Shown here piece after piece: positions 48,083 to 55,125 of a stretch of DNA of 64,000 nucleotides (the stretch's first letter is position 1; the number at the start of each line of letters is the position of its first letter). Made by a program: the position numbers and the translations under genes. The notes below the pieces were generated by a model. The model saw only the letters and a list, made by a program, of their open reading frames with translations, had not been told where the DNA came from and ran no database searches. Source of the DNA: Streptomyces olivochromogenes (GTDB lineage: Bacteria; Actinomycetota; Actinomycetes; Streptomycetales; Streptomycetaceae); NCBI RefSeq assembly GCF_021538895.1, contig NZ_JADDRL010000027.1:32373-96372 (forward strand). The letters are read 5' to 3'.

Positions 48083-48727
48083 TCAGTACGCCACGGTGAT
48101 GCGGCGGCGGATCGCGGTGCCGCTCTCGATCGTGTCGGCCAGGGCGATCGCGTAGTCGGCGTACGAGATGCGGCTGTTGCCGTCGTCGTCGGTGAGCAGG
48201 GTGTCCCCGGCGCTGCGGTAGGCCCCGGTCCGCTCGCCCGCTCCGATGACTGCGGCGGGCGACACGTACGTCCAGTCGAGGTCGTGCACGCCGCGGTAGA
48301 GGTCGAGCGCTTCGGACTGGGCCTCGGCGTTGGCCTTCCACAGCGCGGGGAAGTCCGGGTCGTCCATGACCCGGCCGCCGGTCGGCGTGCGTAGGCTACC
48401 GGCACCGCCGATGGTGACCAGGCGGGTGACACCGGCTCGGCGGAGTCCGTCGATCAGCGCACGGGCGGCACCGAGGATCGTGGCGCGGTCGTTCTCCTGG
48501 CCGATCCGGGGGCCGACGGCCGACAGTACGGCGTCGTGGGAGGCGGCGAGGTCGGCGACCGCAGCGGCGTCTGTGACGTCACCGGCGGTCACGGTCAGGG
48601 CCTTGTGCTTGAGTCCGTCGATGTGGCCGGCTCGGGTGACCGCGGTGACGGTGTGGCCGCGACGCAGTAGCTCCTCGGTGGTGGGCCGGCCGATGTTGCC
48701 GCTGGCACCGAACAGGACGATCTTCAT
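48083..48727 (-). CDS. NmrA-like NAD(P)-binding oxidoreductase/epimerase
   Basis: A 214-aa short Rossmann protein. The nucleotide-binding motif is IVLFGASGNIGRPTTEELLR (GxxGxxG, about residues 7-13), followed by AVTRAG and VLSAVGP. The atypical short-chain-dehydrogenase C-terminus has DWTYVSPAAVIGAGERTG and ISYADYAIALAD. No YxxxK catalytic pair is visible, so reductase activity on small carbonyls or a sensor role are both possible. It is 23 bp after the metallo-hydrolase and 3 bp before the transporter, in one operon. Confidence 0.9.
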   Translation of the reverse strand: MKIVLFGASGNIGRPTTEELLRRGHTVTAVTRAGHIDGLKHKALTVTAGDVTDAAAVADLAASHDAVLSAVGPRIGQENDRATILGAARALIDGLRRAGVTRLVTIGGAGSLRTPTGGRVMDDPDFPALWKANAEAQSEALDLYRGVHDLDWTYVSPAAVIGAGERTGAYRSAGDTLLTDDDGNSRISYADYAIALADTIESGTAIRRRITVAY

Positions 48728-48750
48728 GTGTTGCTCCTTGTTTCTGATGG

Positions 48751-49503
48751 TCAGAGGACGGGCTGGCCGTCGGCGACGATGGCCGCGGTGATGCCGCGCT
48801 CGTCGGCGGCGTGCTGGAACCGCTGCTCGATGTCGGGTTGTTCGGTGTAGAACGGCGGGTTGTGGAACAGGCCGTAGTGCATGGCGCAGACGGTGCCGGC
48901 GCCGAGTGCGACGGCGGCCTCGACGCCCTGCTCGGGGGTCATGGTCGCCGGGACGTTGGCCGCGTAGCCCTCGAAGTGGGCGATGACGCCGTTGACCGGG
49001 ACGAACGCGACGTCGAACGGGCCGTGGTCGCGGGCGATCTGCCACCAGCTGCCGTGCCACTGGGTGTCGCCGCAGTGGATGATCCGCCGGCCGGTGCCTT
49101 CGACGACCCAGGCGACCTGGTCACAGTCGTTGCCGCGCCAGTCCAGCGAGGTCACCGGGGTGACGGTCAGCTCTCCGATGCGGCGTGACTGGCCCAGGTC
49201 CTGGGCGACGGGGGTGATGCCCACCTCGTGCAGCGCCGCCGCGCTCGGGGTGTGGCAGCCGATCGTGCCGGTGGCCGCGATCCGGGCGATCAGGTCGTGG
49301 TCGTAGTGGTCGGGGTGCAGGTGGGTGATGAGGGCGTGGGTGCCGGGCGGGGTATCGACCGGGTCGACCGGCCGGTGCGGCGGCCCCATCACCGGCGCCA
49401 GCGGAGCGACGTTCTCGAGCGGGTCGATCAGCAGGCGGGTGTCGCCGAGACGGATCTCGACGCCGGCCCAGGCCAGCCGACGTACGGAAAGGGTGGGGGT
49501 CAT
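48751..49503 (-). CDS. metallo-beta-lactamase-fold hydrolase
   Basis: A 250-aa protein of the UlaG/YtnP-like MBL group. The metal motif HLHPDHYDHD (HxHxDH) is intact at about 61-66, with further ligands in HCGDTQWHGSW (about 144) and CAMHYGLFH (about 205). Such enzymes hydrolyse lactones, phosphodiesters or N-acyl compounds. It is the promoter-proximal gene of the HxlR-controlled operon, with the oxidoreductase and drug exporter behind it; the set looks like detoxification of one xenobiotic. Confidence 0.9.
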   Translation of the reverse strand: MTPTLSVRRLAWAGVEIRLGDTRLLIDPLENVAPLAPVMGPPHRPVDPVDTPPGTHALITHLHPDHYDHDLIARIAATGTIGCHTPSAAALHEVGITPVAQDLGQSRRIGELTVTPVTSLDWRGNDCDQVAWVVEGTGRRIIHCGDTQWHGSWWQIARDHGPFDVAFVPVNGVIAHFEGYAANVPATMTPEQGVEAAVALGAGTVCAMHYGLFHNPPFYTEQPDIEQRFQHAADERGITAAIVADGQPVL

Positions 49504-49524
49504 GGCAGCGACGCTAGACCGACG

Positions 49525-49564
49525 TTGTTGAGAAAGTCAACAAGAGAGTTTTGAATCTCAACAC
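49525..49564. promoter_or_regulatory. paired HxlR-type operators in a divergent promoter
   Basis: TTGTTGA-gaaag-TCAACAA (49525-49543) is a perfect inverted repeat. GTTTTGA-atc-TCAACAC (49548-49564) is a related site with 6 of 7 arm positions paired. Both lie in the 80-bp region between the leftward operon and the rightward HxlR gene; a -10-like TAGGGT (49572-49577) precedes the HxlR ATG by 6 nt. Confidence 0.65.
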
Positions 49565-49583
49565 CACGATGTAGGGTGGTGGC

Positions 49584-50213
49584 ATGCGCACCTACGGGCA
49601 GTACTGCGGCATCGCGAAAACACTGGACACCGTCGGCGACCGATGGACCCTGCTGATCGTCCGCGAACTGCTCGCCCTGGGTCCTTGCCGGCACACCGAC
49701 CTGCGCAACGGGCTGCCCGGGATCGCCAGCAACCTGCTGGTCGACCGGCTCCGCGAACTCGAGGAAGCCGGCCTGATCCACCGCGAGGCCGCCCCACCGC
49801 CGGTGGCCACCACCCTGTTCTCCCTCACCGAGCGTGGCCGCGAGCTCGAGCCGGTGCTGCAGGAACTGAGCCGGTGGGGCGTGCCGCTGTTGCGTGAGCC
49901 GGGCAGCAACGACACCTTCCGCACCCACTGGCTGGACATGCCCGCCCGAGCACTGACCGACCACCGCCCCGACCAGCCGGCAATCGCCCTGCAACTGCAC
50001 GCAGACGGCAACGAAGACCTGGTCATCGAAGTCAAGGACGGCTCGGTGCACACACACGCCGGCCGGGTCGACCACCCCACCGCGTCACTGACCGGACCGC
50101 CGCACCTGCTGGCCGCGACCCTGCTCGGCGACCTCGATCTGAGCGCCGCAGTACAGCAAGGCCTGCGGCTCAGCGGCGAACGCGAGGCAGTACTGCGCAT
50201 CCTGCCCCGCTGA
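49584..50213 (+). CDS. HxlR-family transcriptional regulator
   Basis: A 209-aa regulator. The HxlR winged helix (about 1-100) opens with YGQYCGIAKTLDTVGDRWTL (conserved Cys and W) and continues RHTDLRNGLPGIASNLLVDR. The C-terminal half (about 115-209) is an SCP2-like sterol-binding domain (LVIEVKDGSVHTHAGRVDHP, LDLSAAVQQGLRLSGEREA), a fusion seen in actinobacteria that could bind a hydrophobic ligand. It faces the three-gene operon across paired inverted repeats and is likely its repressor and its own. Confidence 0.9.
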   Translation: MRTYGQYCGIAKTLDTVGDRWTLLIVRELLALGPCRHTDLRNGLPGIASNLLVDRLRELEEAGLIHREAAPPPVATTLFSLTERGRELEPVLQELSRWGVPLLREPGSNDTFRTHWLDMPARALTDHRPDQPAIALQLHADGNEDLVIEVKDGSVHTHAGRVDHPTASLTGPPHLLAATLLGDLDLSAAVQQGLRLSGEREAVLRILPR

Positions 50214-50411
50214 TCGACCGGCCGCTCGCGGGCCTGCGATCTCAAGCTCTACCGGGTCTGGGCCGGTCTCAAAAACGGTCCTTTGCCCGAGCAAGATCGG
50301 AAACGGGTCGCCAGACCGCCGCCGGGCCCGGTTCCGTTCTCAGAACCCGTTCTCACCCGAAAGCGGCACGGACCCCCTTCTGAGACTTGCATTGTGCGAA
50401 GATCGCCGCCC
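50214..50411. other. region upstream of the recombinase with transposon-end-like and res-like repeats
   Basis: GGTCTCAAAAACGG (50265-50278) resembles the outer end of Tn3-family inverted repeats (GTCTCAGAAAACGG). Further right are GTTCTCAGAAC, the direct repeats CCGTTCTCA x2 (about 50335-50357) and TTCTGAGA near 50380. Such clustered repeats before a serine recombinase gene suggest its crossover or regulatory site. No matching second end is seen. Confidence 0.4.
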
Positions 50412-51419
50412 ATGACGGACCCTCAGCAGCCCTCCCCGACCGACCGGTCGGAAGCGGACGACGTGGAACAGCACGCGTGTCCGAAGTGCGATGCCCAGCC
50501 CGGATCGCCCTGCCGCTCGCGCGGCGGCGCCGTCGCCTCCGCCTACCACACCCGCCGCTTCACCATGGTGCCCCGGCTGAAGAAGGCGCTGAGGGTGCCA
50601 ACCCCGACCGACCGCGGGCCGGGCCGGCCGTGGCGGCCGGGCACCCCGCCCCCCGCGCCGATCGACCCGGACCTGCCGGGCGCGGACATCCGCATCGGCT
50701 ACGCCCGCTGCTCGACCCTCGGCCAGGAACTCGACTCCCAGCTCGACGCGCTCGCGGGACACGGCATCCCCCGGGAAAAGATCTTCAGCGAAAAGATCAG
50801 CACCCGCGTCCGGGTCCGGCCCCGGTTCGAGGAGGCGCTGCGGACCGCGCGGGAGGTCAAGGCGCACGCCCCGCACTGTCGGGTCATCTTCACCGTGTAC
50901 GAGATGAAGCGCCTCGGCCGCGACGCCGCCGAACTCACCGCGCTGGCCGACCACCTCACCGCCCACGGCCTCATCCTGGAGATGCTCGCCGGACCCCTGC
51001 CCGGCATCTACGACCCCACCGGCCCGGGCAAGCTGCTGTTCGCGTTCTTCGCGGCGATGGCGGAGACCGAGCGGGAGAACATCCGCGAGTCGACCCTGGA
51101 AGGGCTCGACACCGCAGCCCGCAAGGGCAAGCACGGCGGCCGGCCCCCCGTCATCACCGACGACATGCTCCACACCGTGCTCCGGCGCCGCGCGAGGGGA
51201 GAGTCCGTTGAGCAGATCCAGCCCGACCTGATCATCCCCACCGGCAAGCGCAAGGGGCACCACCCCTCGGTCGCCAGCATCTACCGGGCGTTGACCGAGC
51301 ACGCCAAACGCGAGGCGTACCCCGAAGCCGTCGAGCAAGCCCGCGCCGACTTCGCCGCCGACCGGACTGGCGCGGTCCCCGAGCCCCGCCCCGCCACCTC
51401 TGACCGAGCGTCACTCTAA
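50412..51419 (+). CDS. serine recombinase (resolvase/invertase family) with N-terminal zinc-finger motif
   Basis: A 335-aa recombinase. Residues about 23-46 hold C-x2-C-x7-C...H (CPKCDAQPGSPCRSRGG), a small zinc-binding module seen on actinobacterial mobile-element proteins. The resolvase catalytic domain (about 93-235) has nucleophile S101 in GYARCSTLGQELDSQL, the arginine-bearing YEMKRLGRDAAEL and FAAMAETERENIRESTLEGL. The C-terminal HTH (about 245-300: RRRARGESVEQIQPDL, PSVASIYRAL) binds DNA. It cuts and rejoins DNA through a phosphoserine. The ATG at 50412 is the first giving the zinc motif near the N-terminus. It ends immediately before a truncated DUF998 gene. Confidence 0.88.
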   Translation: MTDPQQPSPTDRSEADDVEQHACPKCDAQPGSPCRSRGGAVASAYHTRRFTMVPRLKKALRVPTPTDRGPGRPWRPGTPPPAPIDPDLPGADIRIGYARCSTLGQELDSQLDALAGHGIPREKIFSEKISTRVRVRPRFEEALRTAREVKAHAPHCRVIFTVYEMKRLGRDAAELTALADHLTAHGLILEMLAGPLPGIYDPTGPGKLLFAFFAAMAETERENIRESTLEGLDTAARKGKHGGRPPVITDDMLHTVLRRRARGESVEQIQPDLIIPTGKRKGHHPSVASIYRALTEHAKREAYPEAVEQARADFAADRTGAVPEPRPATSDRASL

Positions 51420-51809
51420 TCACAGAGAGCTACTTGTCACTTCACGGCAGCTTCGGGAGGACAGGGCCGTCGTGGCCGGAGCCCGAGGGGCGCCCGCCGG
51501 GAAACCGGCTCCGGGGTCGGCGGCGAAGACAGCGGCGAGGAGGAACGAGGCGCCGAAGACGCCAATCAGCCGAGGCGCCCAGGTGCCGCCGGGCGCACCG
51601 CGAAACACCTGCCGTATTCCGACCGCACCCGCTATGGCCAGGGCGCCGGTGAGCAGGAACACCGTGACCTGGATCCAGCCGAGCGAGCCCAGGCTGAGCT
51701 GGCTGATCGCGTTGCGGGTGAAGTCGAAGCCGTCCCGGGTCAGTCCCTGGACCAGACCCGCGCCGAGGAAGAGCGGGCCTGCCGCGATGCCACCAGCCAG
51801 CAGGTAAAA
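51420..51809 (-). pseudogene. truncated DUF998 membrane protein gene
   Basis: About 115 codons match the first half of DUF998 proteins: FYLLAGGIAAGPLFLGAGLV, then GFDFTRNAISQLSLGSLGWI and the helix VTVFLLTGALAIAGAVGIRQ, up to DPGAGFPAGAP. After about 51470 the similarity stops and the frame reads through foreign sequence to a TGA at 51420, next to the recombinase stop. The C-terminal two or three helices are missing. There is also no convincing start codon at the head of the homology. DUF998 genes are commonly divergent from TetR regulators, as here. The gene looks cut by the recombinase element and decayed. Confidence 0.75.
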
Positions 51810-51843
51810 ACTAGACTGTCCAGTACTGAGGAACAGAGGAGGC

Positions 51844-52432
51844 GTGGCGGCCAGCGAGCAGGGCCGGTCGGCCCGCAAACACCAGGCGATCATGGAGGCC
51901 GCGACCCAGGTGTTCATGGAGAAGGGCTACTCCGGCACCAGCATGGACGACATCGCCAAACTCGCCGCGGTGTCCAAGCAGACCGTCCTACAAGCACTTC
52001 GCGGACAAGGAGAAGCTGTTCGCGGAGATCGTCCTGGCCACCACCGACCGCGTCGAGACCGTGATCGACCTGGTCGCCGACCTCCCCGCCGACGCCGTCT
52101 CCCTGGACTAGCACCTGAACCAGCTCGCCCGCCAGTTCCTGGGCGCCCTCACCCAGCCCCAAGTGCTCCAACTGCGGCGCCTGATCATCGCCAACGCCGA
52201 CGCTTTCCCCGAGCTGGGCGCAGCCTGGTACGAGCAGGGCTTCGAGCGGGTCCTGGACACCCTGGCGGCCACCTTCCAGCGCATGGCCGACTACGGGCTG
52301 CTGCGCATGGACGATCCCGGACTGCTGCTGTGGATCCCGGTGAACAAGGCGATGTTCACCGGCTCGTCCCCGCACACCGACGCCGACCTCGACCACTACG
52401 CCACCGTCGGCGTCCGCGCCGCCTACCGCTGA
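51844..52432 (+). pseudogene. TetR-family regulator with frameshift and nonsense codon
   Basis: The GTG (with GAGGAGG before it) opens a typical TetR HTH: KHQAIMEAATQVFMEKGYSG, TSMDDIAKLAAVSKQTV. Then an extra C near 51987-51988 shifts the frame; in the +1 frame the sequence continues YKHFADKEKLFAEIVLATTD. A TAG at 52109-52111 (after VSLD) interrupts again, and the ligand-binding domain resumes HLNQLARQFLGALTQPQVLQ and ends at 52432. Two independent lesions make it non-functional. The intended protein would have been about 195 aa. It was probably the repressor of the neighbouring DUF998 gene. Confidence 0.88.
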
Positions 52433-52479
52433 CCATCACCCGCGAACGACCCGACCCGACCGACCCTGAGAGGGGCCGC

Positions 52480-53322
52480 ATGCCCTGGTCCGAACGCACC
52501 GTGGAACGCGACGGCGTCCGCCTCTCCTGCCGCGACTGGGGCGGTTCGGGGCCGCCCGTCGCCCTGTTGCACGGATTGGCCGGACACGTCGGCGAATGGG
52601 ACGACCTCGCCCGGGCCTTGAGCCCCCGTCACCGTGTCGTCGCCGTCGACCAGCGCGGCCACGGCGCCAGCGAGCGGCATCCGCACGATACGAGCCGCGC
52701 CGCTCACGTCGCCGACGTGGTGGCCGTACTCGAACAACTCGGCCTGCGCCGGCCCGTCCTGATGGGCCAGTCACTGGGCGGCCACACCGCACTGCTCACC
52801 GCCGCCACGCACCCCGACCTGTGCCGGGCACTCGTCCTCGTCGAGGCGGGCCCAGGCGGCCCGAACCCGGAGGCTCCGGCCGAGATCGGCGCGCTGCTCG
52901 ACGCATGGCCGACGCCGTTCCCCTCGCTCCGGGCCGCCGCCGAGTTCTTTGGCGGCGGAGCGGTCGGCGAGAGCTGGGCCGGCGGACTGGAGGGACGGGA
53001 GGACGGGTGGTGGCCGCGTTTCGACCGTGAGGTGATGGTCGCCTCACTGGCCGAGAACGCCCGGCGTTCCTTCTGGGAGGAGTGGGCGAGCATCAGCTGC
53101 CCGACCCTGGCCGTCTGGGGTCAGCGGGGCATCATCCCCCCGCAGGAGATCGACGACATGTTCCAACACCGGGCCGACATAAGGGCAGTGAGTGTCCCTG
53201 GGGCGGGACACGACGTGCACCTGGAACATCCCGACGCGCTGCTTCAGGCACTCGGCAGCTTCCTCAGCTTCCTCGGAGGGGTCGCGGATGATCCGGCCAC
53301 CAGTGGCGTCCGTGGTAACTGA
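52480..53322 (+). CDS. alpha/beta-hydrolase
   Basis: A 280-aa enzyme with a complete alpha/beta-hydrolase fold. Oxyanion HG motif VALLHGLAGHVGEW (about 27-40), VDQRGHGASERH, nucleophile Ser in LMGQSLGGHTALL (GxSxG), and the C-terminal catalytic histidine in GAGHDVHLEHPD. The TLAVWGQRGIIPP strand supplies the acid region. Substrate unknown; the closest groups include lactonases and esterases. The ATG at 52480 has GAGAGGGG upstream. It follows the TetR pseudogene by 47 bp and may formerly have been under its control. Confidence 0.9.
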   Translation: MPWSERTVERDGVRLSCRDWGGSGPPVALLHGLAGHVGEWDDLARALSPRHRVVAVDQRGHGASERHPHDTSRAAHVADVVAVLEQLGLRRPVLMGQSLGGHTALLTAATHPDLCRALVLVEAGPGGPNPEAPAEIGALLDAWPTPFPSLRAAAEFFGGGAVGESWAGGLEGREDGWWPRFDREVMVASLAENARRSFWEEWASISCPTLAVWGQRGIIPPQEIDDMFQHRADIRAVSVPGAGHDVHLEHPDALLQALGSFLSFLGGVADDPATSGVRGN

Positions 53323-53323
53323 C

Positions 53324-53677
53324 ATGTGGCCGACCGACAAGCTGACCGCATTGCGCCTGGGACGGCGGCTGGCTGCGGAGGTCCCGGCGTCGCGATCCGA
53401 TCGGCGGGCGTTCGTGAATATCACCCCGCAGCGGGACGCGCTCGACGCTCAGGCCGGACAGGAGGGCTGGGTCCGCAGCAATGCCGTTCGCGGCTTCCGC
53501 CTGGAGCACTGGGAGTACGACGCCGACCGCCTCGACGGCTTTGACTACGACATCGGAGCGGTGCGGGTGCGTGCCGCCTCGGCAAAAGACGAGGCTGCGC
53601 TGGAGAACGTTCTCGCCCTCTGGGGGATACGGCCCGATTGCTTCGACTACCCGTGGACCAGCGACGATCCCAGGTAA
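53324..53677 (+). CDS. small protein of unknown function
   Basis: A 117-aa frame that begins right after the hydrolase stop: TDKLTALRLGRRLAAEVPAS, FVNITPQRDALDAQAGQEGW, HWEYDADRLDGFDYDIGAVR, and ends FDYPWTSDDPR. It is acidic, soluble and rich in W and Y with regular codon bias, so probably real. The repeated D/E-W-aromatic pattern recalls small immunity-like or antitoxin-like proteins, but I do not recognise it. Starts at 53312 (GTG) or 53288 (ATG) are also possible and would overlap the hydrolase gene. A strong terminator follows. Confidence 0.6.
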   Translation: MWPTDKLTALRLGRRLAAEVPASRSDRRAFVNITPQRDALDAQAGQEGWVRSNAVRGFRLEHWEYDADRLDGFDYDIGAVRVRAASAKDEAALENVLALWGIRPDCFDYPWTSDDPR

Positions 53678-53737
53678 TACGCGGGGTTACCGATTTCGCC
53701 ACCGATTGCCGATTCTCAACTCCCGTTTCCACAACTC

Positions 53738-53775
53738 GTCGCCCCTCGCAGTTCGGTTGAGCTGCGAGGGGCGAC
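53738..53775. terminator. strong bidirectional hairpin
   Basis: GTCGCCCCTCGCAG (53738-53751) pairs perfectly with CTGCGAGGGGCGAC (53762-53775) across a 10-nt loop between convergent genes. Confidence 0.8.
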
Positions 53776-53814
53776 GCTGTGCGCCTTACCTCTTTGGATC
53801 AGGCGTCCGTATGG

Positions 53815-54426
53815 TCAGGCGGCTTGGCTGCGTCCCCGAGGCGCCGCCGGAGTCGGTGTCTGTCGACACACGCTGACGAATTCGTAGTCGGCCCGGTACG
53901 GCACCTCCGTGGTGGGGGTCTTCACGGGGTCGCAGGGGCCGGTCGGTGCGGCCCCGCCGCTGGTGTTCAGGCGGCGGATCCTCACCACTTCGGCCAGCTT
54001 GCCGGTGGTCCGGCCGGACTGCGTGGCCGTCAGCTCCAGTTCCGGGATGTTGCCCGGACCCCGCGGCGTCTTGCTGGTGACCGTGCCGGTCACGGCGCTT
54101 CCGTCCCGGGCGACCCACTGCGGCGGTCCGGAGTTCGGGTTGACGAACGAGTGCTGGATGCCGCCCTGGAGGGTGGCACGGACACCGCGCTGGGTGAAGG
54201 CGAAGGTGCCGTCGGTCTGTTGGGTGCAGGCGTAGATCTGCACGCCGGAGATCACGGAGGCGCGGAAGGTGCGTTCGACGGGCGCCGGGGAGCCGTCGGC
54301 CGCCACGCCCGTCTGGGACGCGAAGCCGGCACCGGTCGCCGCGGCGAAGCCGCCGGTGACCAGGCCGGCGCCGGCGATGAGCCAGACGAGCTTCTTCTTC
54401 CGTGTCGCGGTTCGCTTGCGGGACAT
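53815..54426 (-). CDS. secreted DUF3455-family protein
   Basis: A 203-aa exported protein. Basic N-terminus MSRKRTATRKKK, signal helix (about 13-35) and a DUF3455 domain (about 48-195). Its motifs are VISGVQIYACTQQTDGTFAF, GIQHSFVNPNSGPPQWVARD, GSAVTGTV and IRRLNTSGGAAPTGPCDP. The first two hold the family's YxC and 'QW' elements. Three cysteines are present. Function of DUF3455 is unknown. The ATG at 54426 is downstream of a conspicuous AAAGCATG dyad. Confidence 0.8.
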   Translation of the reverse strand: MSRKRTATRKKKLVWLIAGAGLVTGGFAAATGAGFASQTGVAADGSPAPVERTFRASVISGVQIYACTQQTDGTFAFTQRGVRATLQGGIQHSFVNPNSGPPQWVARDGSAVTGTVTSKTPRGPGNIPELELTATQSGRTTGKLAEVVRIRRLNTSGGAAPTGPCDPVKTPTTEVPYRADYEFVSVCRQTPTPAAPRGRSQAA

Positions 54427-55125
54427 ACTGATCCTTATCTCGATCGTCACGAATGCAGAGTGGTGATTTCGAGTCCTCGAAAGCATGAACTGCATGCTTT
54501 TCGGGCGGAATTGCCGAGCTTTTCCAGCCGACACTTTCTCCGCATTCCGCGGTGGATGTCAACCTGGTCGAGGCTTCCCGCGGGGACCGACCGGAAGATC
54601 GATCTGCTGGGCGATCTCGTGTACGTGCCGTCCGGGCCAGGTACTCAACTCCCACTGGGCCTCTTTTGTCTCCACACCGAGAGAAGGTGGTGGTCGGACG
54701 CGTGCGACTTCGGTGCCGCGCGACGAAGAATTGCAGGTCAAGGACGTAACGAGGAGTGATTCGGGGTTTCCTGGACAGCCTACCGAAATCTTTTCCCGAA
54801 CTACCGAGATGCCTTACCGAAACCATAGGGCGTACCGGTTCATGGAACTCGTACAACAATGCACTGCATTCGCTCAGGCGGCGCCGCGGCCGGCGACGGA
54901 TCGACTCCCACGGTGCGCACCGGCGCCGTTCGGTGCGGACCATCCGCGTTCGCCCGCTACCCCTGCACGCGACCGAACACTTAGCAACCTTCGGTGGAAG
55001 CTGCCGACGACACCTAGTTCGATATGAGGAGCCCTCAGCCGGCCGTGCGGGTGCCACCGGTACTGACGCCGCCGCTCGGGATGGGCTCCACCGTCCGCGA
55101 TCCACCAAAGGCACATCCACACCTC
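54427..55125. other. 699-bp divergent intergenic region
   Basis: The left part carries a dyad (54480-54500) and comparatively AT-rich sequence consistent with the DUF3455 promoter. The rest is moderately GC-rich with no frame that shows both a ribosome-binding site and Streptomyces codon bias, and no RNA gene that I can recognise. The peptidase promoter should lie near its right end. Confidence 0.45.
54480..54500. promoter_or_regulatory. 8-bp-arm inverted repeat upstream of the DUF3455 gene
   Basis: AAAGCATG (54480-54487) and CATGCTTT (54493-54500) are exact complements separated by AACTG. They are AT-rich for this genome and centred 64 bp before the start codon; an operator or a 5'-leader hairpin. 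Confidence 0.5.

Noticed and set aside
51420..51917. The DUF998 frame as an intact 165-residue gene
   Set aside because: The frame's 5' part lies inside the TetR HTH and its 3' part is foreign to the family; only the middle is genuine.
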